Source: an uncultured cyanobacterium (GTDB lineage Bacteria; Cyanobacteriota; Cyanobacteriia; Pseudanabaenales; Pseudanabaenaceae). Taken from it: a DNA stretch of 7,439 nt. Each line of letters starts with the position of its first letter. The first letter of the stretch is position 1. Below, piece by piece: positions 1 to 6,312 of this stretch. A program made the translations under genes and the position numbers. The DNA is taken from NCBI GenBank assembly GCA_903819605.1, contig CAIJEA010000132.1, positions 1 to 7,439 on the forward strand, written 5' to 3'. A model generated the notes under the pieces. That model did no database searches. It was given only the letters and a program-made list of their open reading frames with translations, and was not told where the DNA came from.

Positions 1-31
1 CGCAACTCCCTTATGGGCTTTTTGCCTTTTT

Positions 32-59
32 TTGAGGTTTGCCTTGCTATAGCTATAAT
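32..59 (+). promoter_or_regulatory. candidate sigma70-type promoter for the 161-3458 genes
   Basis: A perfect -10 hexamer TATAAT (54-59) follows a partial -35 TTGAGG (32-37; TTGA matches the consensus) at 16 bp spacing. Transcription would begin near 66, leaving an untranslated leader of about 95 nt that contains the inverted repeat at 80-165. The -10 overlaps a small palindrome, TATAGCTATA (48-57). A second, weaker -10-like TATAGT (139-144) has no convincing -35; if used, it would give a very short leader lacking the left repeat arm. This is motif matching only. Confidence 0.4.
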
Positions 60-79
60 GCTGCAACCCCAAAATTAAT

Positions 80-165
80 TGCATAATGACAATACCTGAA
101 AGCATTGCATCGCACTGTCATTCTTGATAGCAAAGCGTTATAGTACAAAAGATTGTCATTATGCA
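80..165 (+). promoter_or_regulatory. perfect 14-bp inverted repeat enclosing the first start codon
   Basis: The left arm TGCATAATGACAAT (80-93) is the exact reverse complement of the right arm ATTGTCATTATGCA (152-165), with 58 nt between them. The right arm contains the ATG (161-163) of the first gene, so an RNA stem here would bury the start codon. A second TGTCATT (116-122) repeats part of the right arm and could pair with AATGACA (85-91) in the left arm, giving a 7-bp stem that excludes the 14-bp one. A 13-codon reading frame (86-127) starts in the left arm. The arms are seen directly; translational control is inference, and a protein operator is the alternative. Confidence 0.5.
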
Positions 166-2869
166 GAATAATATGTCGGACAGAAAAAATAATTTCAACA
201 ATAACGCTCTCAGCGATGTTGAGAAATTTTTGCTTCTGCTTGCCGATCTCAAAATTATTGATGCTGATAAAGGAGAAACTCCTGAAAATCGCTTATCTTC
301 CCCACAGCTAAATTCATCGCCGCCTGAAATTGAGGATATAAGTCAAGTTACTATGACATCGATCCCAGTTCGGGTAGACATTGACTCTCAGCGAAAAGAA
401 CTAAAAAGTAGATCGAGTCTAATAAACATCGAACAGAATGAAGCAAATGAGTTAATTATCGAATCTTTAGATATAAAGCGATCGCCTACTGTTTATCCTT
501 TTCCTAGTCTTTTAGATGAGCTACCTTTTTTAAGGGATATCCAACCACTGCCACAAAATGGACTTAATGAAAGTGGTCATAAAGTGCAGGAAACTGAAGA
601 TTCCAATCTCTCCAATGATAAAGATTTTTTGCCAACGGAAAGAATAACAGATGAACTAGAAACGGTAAATCTCATCCAAAATCTACTATTAGGAAGTGAT
701 AAACCTGATAAGTCCTCTTCCCAAGCCAAACCGCAGTTAACCGTTGAGAGTGCTTCATTAGAAGATGATAGAGCCTTACATCTTTTGCAAGATATCCTAG
801 TTGTCCCAGAAATAGAAGATTTGCGAAGTTTTAAAATTTCTGTCGAGCAGAAACTGGGAATAGTTGAAAGTCAGGTCAACAATCCTGCCCTGATGAACAA
901 AATCAAGGATTTAGAAAATCTCGTTCAACATGCATCTCTCGATCTCAATAATTTTGGCTCAAAACTTTCAGCATTTGGCGATGATCAAGAGAATATCCCG
1001 ACGGAGATTGCAGGTCTCAAAGAGCGGATCGCTCAATTAGAGCATCGACTTTATGAACCTGAAGAATTAGTCCAGCTTTTACTACCAATTATTGCTGAAC
1101 TGCTCAGTCTTAAGGTAAATGAATCTAGAGAATCAATGTGTCAGGCAATTATGCCAATTATCGCCGAAGTGATTTTCGAGCGATCGCAACTAGATCGTAT
1201 ATCGATGAGCCATGCGATCGCCGATCTGTTACCAAATGCCATTAGCGAACAGATTCGTAACAGCCCTGAGCAAATTGCCAAAGCTCTAGGACCTGAAGTA
1301 GGAGCGGCAATTCGCGAACAAATTCGCCTCGATCGTGATGAGATCGTTGATGCACTTGCCCCAGAAATGGGTTCAGCCATCAAGCGTCAGATAGACCTTG
1401 AACGTGACTCAATGGTTGATGCGCTCTATCCTGTAATTGGAAATACGATCGCAAAATACTTTGCTGAAGCTATTCGTTCTATTAATGAAAAAGTCGAACA
1501 AACATTTAGTGTTGAGGGAGTACGCCGCAAAGTTCGCGCCAAAATGCAGGGTGTTTCTGAAGCAGAACTCATTCTCAAAGAATCAGCTCCCTTTGAAGTG
1601 CAAGCCATATTTTTGATACATAATCTTTCGGGATTAGTAATGATCGACATTCAAAAAAGCGATCTCGATTCCCTAACCGATCCCATTGATTCAGATATGT
1701 TGGCAGGGATGTTGACCGCTATTCGCAGCTTTGCAAATGAATGTATGTCGCGTACGTCAGATGATAATGCTGAAATTGATGCAATCAATTATAGTGGTTC
1801 CAAAATCTTATTAGAAGTAGCAGGATATTGTTATCTAGCTGTGATCGTTCGAGGGGAACCCGATCTTGCCTTTGTAACAAAAATTCGTGACGTATTTGGT
1901 CAAGTTGTGCAAGTTCATGGCGATCGCTTGAAAAAATTTGATGGCGATCCCAGCATTATTCCCGTCAAAGTTCAGAACGAACTTAAGACTTTGATGGAAG
2001 TAGAAAAGACCAAACCCCATACGAGATCTTCAAAAACGTTAGTAATTATGGGATTGGCTTTGCTAGCATTAATTTTTGTTCCTCTTGGAATTTATCAATA
2101 TCAATCACAACGCGATCGCCAAATTGAAGCGAGAGTTTTAGATGCATTTGCCAATACCCCTGAACTTGCTGTCTATCGACTAAGCGTTGAGGCTAGTGGC
2201 GATCGCATCAAATTACTGGGTAAATTACCAAATCAAAATTTGCGCGATCGCGCCCTCCAAATCACTAATGAAGCAACAAAATCAGAAATAAAGATCGCAA
2301 ACATTAGTAATAATATCTATGCTGTTAACGTACCGCCAGATCCAATTCTCGTGGCTAATGAGGTACAACGCCTGACTAAAGTAATCAACTATACTCAGGG
2401 AGTAAACATTAACAGTCAATTTAAAGATGGACAAGTAACGATTACAGGCAAAATTGAACAACCCAGTATGGTTCCTAAAATCACCCAAACATTTATTAAA
2501 ATCTCTGGGGTTACATCCGTTACTAATGCCACCACTATTCTGATCCCAAAACTATCAACTCGCATTTATTTCCCCTTTGGCGTGACAACACTACAGCCTA
2601 TAGACGGGGAAAAGCTGATAGAAATTCAAGCTTTTTTGGATATGTATCCAGACTTTAATATCAAGATTTTTACAAAAAGTGATAATGTGGGCGATCGCGC
2701 CATAAACTATCAACTAGGCATAAAGCGTTGCCAAGCAGTACGAGATTTCCTATTGCAGAGAGGGGTAAATGCGAATAGGTTACATATTTCTGGGATAATA
2801 GAGTCGTCCATTCAGCAACCCTCCGATCAACTGGCAAGGTGGGTAGAATTTGAGCCTACGCTAAAGTAA
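161..2869 (+). CDS. bitopic envelope protein: coiled coil, ~23-aa repeats, longin/roadblock-like domain, TM helix, two BON-like domains, OmpA-like domain
   Basis: 902 residues. Residues 1-219 are polar and probably disordered, with hydrophobic islands such as LLLGSDKP (175-182) and LLQDILVVPE (208-217). Residues 220-298 look like coiled coil. Six degenerate 22-24-residue repeats cover 300-439. Residues 478-596 (start FEVQAIFLIHNLSGLVM, end near FDGD) resemble a longin/roadblock-like alpha-beta domain. A basic stretch (K616-K625) precedes a single transmembrane helix at about 627-647, so the N-terminal part should be cytoplasmic and the rest periplasmic. Two BON-like domains follow (about 651-718 and 724-795), then an OmpA-like domain (about 798-902) retaining D845, N849, L852, R856 and V860 of the peptidoglycan-binding consensus; the usual Ala after Arg is C857. 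BON plus OmpA is known in proteins such as mycobacterial ArfA/OmpATb. There is no signal peptide; the internal helix should direct insertion. A GTPase gene starts 22 bp downstream. The start is taken as the first ATG; ATG 173 (M5) is possible. OmpA, BON and TM calls are firm, the longin-like call moderate, the cellular role unknown. Confidence 0.8.
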   Translation: MQNNMSDRKNNFNNNALSDVEKFLLLLADLKIIDADKGETPENRLSSPQLNSSPPEIEDISQVTMTSIPVRVDIDSQRKELKSRSSLINIEQNEANELIIESLDIKRSPTVYPFPSLLDELPFLRDIQPLPQNGLNESGHKVQETEDSNLSNDKDFLPTERITDELETVNLIQNLLLGSDKPDKSSSQAKPQLTVESASLEDDRALHLLQDILVVPEIEDLRSFKISVEQKLGIVESQVNNPALMNKIKDLENLVQHASLDLNNFGSKLSAFGDDQENIPTEIAGLKERIAQLEHRLYEPEELVQLLLPIIAELLSLKVNESRESMCQAIMPIIAEVIFERSQLDRISMSHAIADLLPNAISEQIRNSPEQIAKALGPEVGAAIREQIRLDRDEIVDALAPEMGSAIKRQIDLERDSMVDALYPVIGNTIAKYFAEAIRSINEKVEQTFSVEGVRRKVRAKMQGVSEAELILKESAPFEVQAIFLIHNLSGLVMIDIQKSDLDSLTDPIDSDMLAGMLTAIRSFANECMSRTSDDNAEIDAINYSGSKILLEVAGYCYLAVIVRGEPDLAFVTKIRDVFGQVVQVHGDRLKKFDGDPSIIPVKVQNELKTLMEVEKTKPHTRSSKTLVIMGLALLALIFVPLGIYQYQSQRDRQIEARVLDAFANTPELAVYRLSVEASGDRIKLLGKLPNQNLRDRALQITNEATKSEIKIANISNNIYAVNVPPDPILVANEVQRLTKVINYTQGVNINSQFKDGQVTITGKIEQPSMVPKITQTFIKISGVTSVTNATTILIPKLSTRIYFPFGVTTLQPIDGEKLIEIQAFLDMYPDFNIKIFTKSDNVGDRAINYQLGIKRCQAVRDFLLQRGVNANRLHISGIIESSIQQPSDQLARWVEFEPTLK
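1058..1477 (+). repeat. six tandem degenerate ~23-residue amphipathic repeats
   Basis: Within the first gene, residues 300-323, 324-346, 347-368, 369-392, 393-415 and 416-439 align to a pattern close to [DE]xMVxALxPxIGxAIxxQIxLDR. The last three units are the clearest (ALGPEVGAAI, ALAPEMGSAI, ALYPVIGNTI). Each unit looks like an amphipathic helix broken by the Pro/Gly pair. The units differ at DNA level, so they are old duplications under protein-level selection. The segment links the coiled coil to the longin-like domain and may be a flexible or membrane- or partner-binding stalk (inference). Confidence 0.7.
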
Positions 2870-2891
2870 ATGTCCGACATGATCTAATTAA

Positions 2892-3458
2892 ATGCATTCT
2901 TCTCCGAAAGTAATTTCCCAAAAAATATGCCTAGTTGGTGATTTTGGGGTTGGTAAAACTAGCCTTATTCGTCAATTTGTTGATCGTCAATTTAGTGACA
3001 AGTATTTGTCAACAGTTGGTGTAAAAATTTCGCGAAAGCTTATATCTATCTCAAATCAAGTTACAGATCAGGCAAATATTTCCAAAGTAGAATTAACACA
3101 ATTACAACTAATTGTTTGGGATATTGAAGGAAGTACACGCTTTAAAGGGATTGCTCCTAGCTATCTACAAGGAGCAAAAGGAGCGCTAATAGTTGGTGAT
3201 ACTACTAGAGAATCAAGTATGCAAAATCTCAAAGCTCATGTTCAACTATTTCAATCAATTAATCCAACATCGGATGTAGTCATTGCTTTAAATAAAGTTG
3301 ATTTAATTGATAATAAAGAAAGAGATCGTTTGTTTGAATCTATCCCAGACGAATTGGCGAATTCTAAAATTTCTATACGAATAACATCAGCAAAAACAGG
3401 TGAAGGTGTAGATGAAATTTTTCAAACATTAGCTCGCCAAATGCTAATGCTAAAATAA
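2892..3458 (+). CDS. Ras/Rab-like small GTPase
   Basis: 188 residues, a single G domain. G1 is GDFGVGKTS (16-24; K22 and T23 bind phosphate and Mg). The switch I Thr is probably T41 in LSTVGVK. G3 is WDIEGS (76-81), G4 is NKVD (134-137) and G5 is TSAKTGEG (165-172). The Rab-like P-loop and G3 Trp place it in the Ras superfamily rather than among translational or Era-type GTPases. The residue after the G3 Gly is S81, where Ras and Rab carry the catalytic Gln, so intrinsic hydrolysis may be slow or need a partner. Residues 54-71 form a polar insert between the switch I strand and G3. No C-terminal prenylation Cys is present, so membrane attachment would have to come from a partner. The start is fixed by an in-frame TAA directly before the ATG. 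The 22-bp gap after the OmpA-type gene suggests one transcript and joint function. It may belong to the bacterial Ras-like groups of unknown function; the target is unknown. Confidence 0.88.
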   Translation: MHSSPKVISQKICLVGDFGVGKTSLIRQFVDRQFSDKYLSTVGVKISRKLISISNQVTDQANISKVELTQLQLIVWDIEGSTRFKGIAPSYLQGAKGALIVGDTTRESSMQNLKAHVQLFQSINPTSDVVIALNKVDLIDNKERDRLFESIPDELANSKISIRITSAKTGEGVDEIFQTLARQMLMLK

Positions 3459-3557
3459 GATTATCGTTACTTAATAAAAATGATTTCGATAAAAGTTTTG
3501 ACGAAAATCCTATAAAAGAAAAAACAAAATCTGAATTCTTTCATCCTATTAACTGCT

Positions 3558-6095
3558 ATGAAACAGTCAAAACTTCTCAAAAAACTTCTTACTGCTTCAG
3601 AGCGTTCGTTCATTGTAATTGATCGAAATTTTGAGATTATTGATTCATCCTATGGTGCGGAACGATTCTCCGAATGTCCTTATGAGTCATTGTTACACAA
3701 AGATATTCGTCATGTGTTTCCAGAAGCAATAGGATTAGAAGAAACATTTAATAATATTTGGTTGCATCAAATTACAAGTTTTGAGTTAAAAGGTATTTGC
3801 CGCACTTCCAATGAAGGAAAGTCATTGTACTTTGATTTTTACATCATCGGGACAAATGAATTAGAAGAAGCAGATAAAAATATTATTATCTGTATCGAAG
3901 ATGTGACAGAAACGATAGTAATGTCGCAGGTATTGTTACAAAGAGCCAATGAATCTGAATTACTTGCAAATGCGCTAGCAAAATCTAATAAGTATATTGA
4001 CAAAATTATTTCTGCAATGGCTGATGCCTTGATTGTGACTGATTATCAAGGCATAATTAAAACTATTAATCCTGCTACTGTCTATCTATTTGGTTACTCT
4101 GAGTCAGAACTAATTAACCGCTCTGTAACCATGATATTTAACAATCCTCAACAGCTTAATTTGATTCATCAAACGCATCTTGATTTTAAAGGTTTAGACG
4201 AGACAAATTCGGAAGGCGATCGCAGTTTTCAGAATATCGATATACTCTGTCAGTCTAAGACTAAAGAAGATATTTTAGTATCTTTCTCCTGCTCAACAAT
4301 CTCCAATCACCAACTCGAATATGATATAGATTCAGCCTATAATTTTGTGTATGTTGGTCGTAATATTACGGAACTTAGACGTAAAGAGCAAGAATTATTG
4401 GCGGCAAAACAATTTGCTGAACAATCAGCTCAAGCTAAAAGTATTTTCTTAGCTAATATGAGCCATGAAATCCGTACTCCCATAAATGGGGTATTGGGAA
4501 TGACGGAACTATTAATTGGTACAGATCTAGATGATCGCCAGCAAGACTTTGTCGAAAATATCCGTCTAAGCGGAAATCTATTACTAAGCTTGATTAATCG
4601 CATTCTAGATCTATCAAAATTAGAAGAAGGAAGATTAGAACTAGAAAGCCTATCTTTCCAGTTAGATGCCTGTATGGAAGAAACTCTGGAAATCTTTGCT
4701 CTACAAGCTCATAATAAAGGACTAGAACTAAATGTACTTTTTGAAGATGGTTTGCCAACTTTCTTATTGGGTGACACAGTAAGGTTACGGCAGATGATGA
4801 TCAACTTAATTGGCAATGCGATTAAGTTTACTGACAAAGGTGAAGTGTTTGTTAATATCGAACGCGATCGCGAATTTGAAAGAACTCTTCCTACCTCTGT
4901 AAATAATATAGACAATCAGTCTGCACATAATGATTTGTTTCAATCACCAATCTATCTGAGATTTTCTATCACAGATACAGGTATTGGTATTGATAGAAAA
5001 GACCAAGATAAACTATTTAAACCTTTTTCTCAGGTTGATGCTTCAACAACGCGACGTTTTGGTGGAACCGGTTTAGGATTAGCCATTTGTCGTCAGTTAG
5101 CGGATCTGATGCAAGGCGAAATCGGCATACATAGTCCAGTAAAAAATGGTCTAGGTACTTGTTTTTGGTTTAGAATTCCTTTCTATCTTCAGTCTCAGGG
5201 CATATCACAGTCATTAAGTCATGATGTAGTTTTAAGTGAGAAATCGGTTTTAGTAATTGATGAAAATCAACATTCTCGTGATGCTATTCGTCATCATCTT
5301 AAGAATTTTGGTGCAGAAGTATATGAAGTAACTAATATTGCGGAAGCGATCGCACATTTAGATATAGGTAAAAATATTGATGTAGTGTTACTTGACTGGC
5401 GATTAGCAGGATTTAATGGATTTGAATTTATCAAGCAAATTCATAATAGATCTCAGTTCACAAACTTACCATTCATCGCAATGCTAACGGCTGACCGCCA
5501 AGGTAAAATTCAGAATGCTTTCGATCAGGGGTTTTGCGGCTATGTCACCAAGCCGATTAAGGGAAAGCGCTTATTGAAAGCAGTATCTTCTGCGATCGGA
5601 ATAGAAATATCTTCTCCAATTAGTGAGGCTCCATCTAAAAGTTTGAATATCCCTAATTCCACAGAAAAGCCCAATGAGGGTGATAGCTTAGCTAAATTTA
5701 AAAAATTAAAAATCCTGTTAGCTGAAGATAACGTTGTCAATCAGAAAATTACGATGGCTTATTTATCCCAAATAGGTTGTCAGTCGGAATTAGCTGAAAA
5801 TGGGGAAAAGGTGTTGCAGCTAATACAAACGAAATCCTACGATTTTATTTTGATGGATTGCCAGATGCCTCTACTAGATGGATATGACACCACAAAAGCT
5901 ATCCGTCAACTTGAAGCAGCAAATCAATTCCCTAAACATATAGTCATAGTTGCGATGACTGCTAATGCTTTTAAAGAAGATCGCGATCGCTGCATAGAAA
6001 GTGGAATGGATGACTATCTAAGCAAGCCTATTCGCAAAAAACAACTTCAAGAAACCCTTGAACATTGGATGACAAAAATTTCGCCAAAGTCCTAA
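3558..6095 (+). CDS. cytoplasmic hybrid histidine kinase PAS-PAS-HisKA-HATPase-REC-REC
   Basis: 845 residues with no transmembrane segment or signal peptide. PAS-like domain 1 covers about 8-122, a helical linker 123-145, and PAS 2 about 148-276 (DALIVTDYQGIIKTINPA, ending in NFVYVGRNITELRRKEQE). HisKA has the H-box NMSHEIRTPINGV with phosphoacceptor H303. The HATPase domain has N420 (N box, NLIGNAIKF), D473-TGIGI (G1) and G502-GTGLGL (G2). Receiver 1 (about 564-680) has D568/E569, phospho-site D613 and K665. Receiver 2 (about 718-838) has E723/D724, D767 and K823. Both receivers look intact and the kinase core is complete. There is no HPt or DNA-binding domain, so the output partner lies elsewhere. 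Neither PAS shows a recognisable cofactor residue, so the signal is unknown. The 99-bp AT-rich gap upstream shows no convincing promoter or terminator, so readthrough from the GTPase gene is possible. The ATG has no Shine-Dalgarno sequence. Confidence 0.93.
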   Translation: MKQSKLLKKLLTASERSFIVIDRNFEIIDSSYGAERFSECPYESLLHKDIRHVFPEAIGLEETFNNIWLHQITSFELKGICRTSNEGKSLYFDFYIIGTNELEEADKNIIICIEDVTETIVMSQVLLQRANESELLANALAKSNKYIDKIISAMADALIVTDYQGIIKTINPATVYLFGYSESELINRSVTMIFNNPQQLNLIHQTHLDFKGLDETNSEGDRSFQNIDILCQSKTKEDILVSFSCSTISNHQLEYDIDSAYNFVYVGRNITELRRKEQELLAAKQFAEQSAQAKSIFLANMSHEIRTPINGVLGMTELLIGTDLDDRQQDFVENIRLSGNLLLSLINRILDLSKLEEGRLELESLSFQLDACMEETLEIFALQAHNKGLELNVLFEDGLPTFLLGDTVRLRQMMINLIGNAIKFTDKGEVFVNIERDREFERTLPTSVNNIDNQSAHNDLFQSPIYLRFSITDTGIGIDRKDQDKLFKPFSQVDASTTRRFGGTGLGLAICRQLADLMQGEIGIHSPVKNGLGTCFWFRIPFYLQSQGISQSLSHDVVLSEKSVLVIDENQHSRDAIRHHLKNFGAEVYEVTNIAEAIAHLDIGKNIDVVLLDWRLAGFNGFEFIKQIHNRSQFTNLPFIAMLTADRQGKIQNAFDQGFCGYVTKPIKGKRLLKAVSSAIGIEISSPISEAPSKSLNIPNSTEKPNEGDSLAKFKKLKILLAEDNVVNQKITMAYLSQIGCQSELAENGEKVLQLIQTKSYDFILMDCQMPLLDGYDTTKAIRQLEAANQFPKHIVIVAMTANAFKEDRDRCIESGMDDYLSKPIRKKQLQETLEHWMTKISPKS

Positions 6096-6122
6096 AACTC
6101 AAGACAAGGATTTTTACTGTTC

Positions 6123-6169
6123 AAAGCCCAAACAGAGGGGGCGCTTCGCGCCCCCTCTGTTTGGGCTTT
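6123..6169 (+). terminator. 22-bp perfect hairpin, probable terminator or palindromic repeat element
   Basis: Arms 6123-6144 and 6148-6169 are perfectly complementary around a 3-nt loop (TTC). The outer part is AAAGCCCAAACAGAG / CTCTGTTTGGGCTTT and the inner part is a GGGGGCGC / GCGCCCCC core. It begins 28 bp after the kinase stop. The AAAGCCC...GGGCTTT edges look like a rho-independent terminator that could work in both directions, though only three T residues follow. The GCGCTTCGCGC core also resembles dispersed cyanobacterial palindromes, so it could be a copy of a genome-wide repeat that has taken on a terminator role. Confidence 0.75.
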
Positions 6170-6312
6170 ATGTCCTCGCGAAGTGGTCGGCACAAGCTTC
6201 TAGTCGGTTTATTTGTGTTTAGACAAACTTAGTTTGGCAAAAGCCGCATGTCGTGAGACTTTTATGACAAAATTTATAAGCACAAGTCAAAAAAGTTTTC
6301 GTCTAGATAGCC
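6170..6312 (+). promoter_or_regulatory. ychF upstream region with a 13-bp palindrome
   Basis: This 143-bp stretch between the hairpin and ychF holds no credible gene. It contains the palindrome CAAACT-T-AGTTTG (6224-6236), which overlaps a -35-like TTGGCA (6234-6239). Possible -10 boxes are poor: TTTTAT (6260-6265) lies at 20 bp spacing, and TATAAG (6275-6280) has no fitting -35. A promoter for ychF must lie here if the hairpin terminates transcription, but its exact position cannot be assigned. No ribosome binding site is visible before the ATG. Confidence 0.3.

Noticed and set aside
8..33. Possible end of a terminator from an upstream gene (CCC TTAT GGG then T-rich)
   Set aside because: The visible stem is only 3 bp. 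A longer stem would need sequence outside the window.
1141..1383. Antisense open frame inside the repeat region of the OmpA-type gene
   Set aside because: Its frame is open because of the repeats and codon bias on the other strand. The product is low-complexity Ser/Arg/Ile-rich with no recognisable domain.
3498..3516. Promoter-like TTGACG and TATAAA in the gap before the kinase
   Set aside because: They are only 7 bp apart, far short of the needed ~17 bp, and neither box has a good partner at proper spacing.
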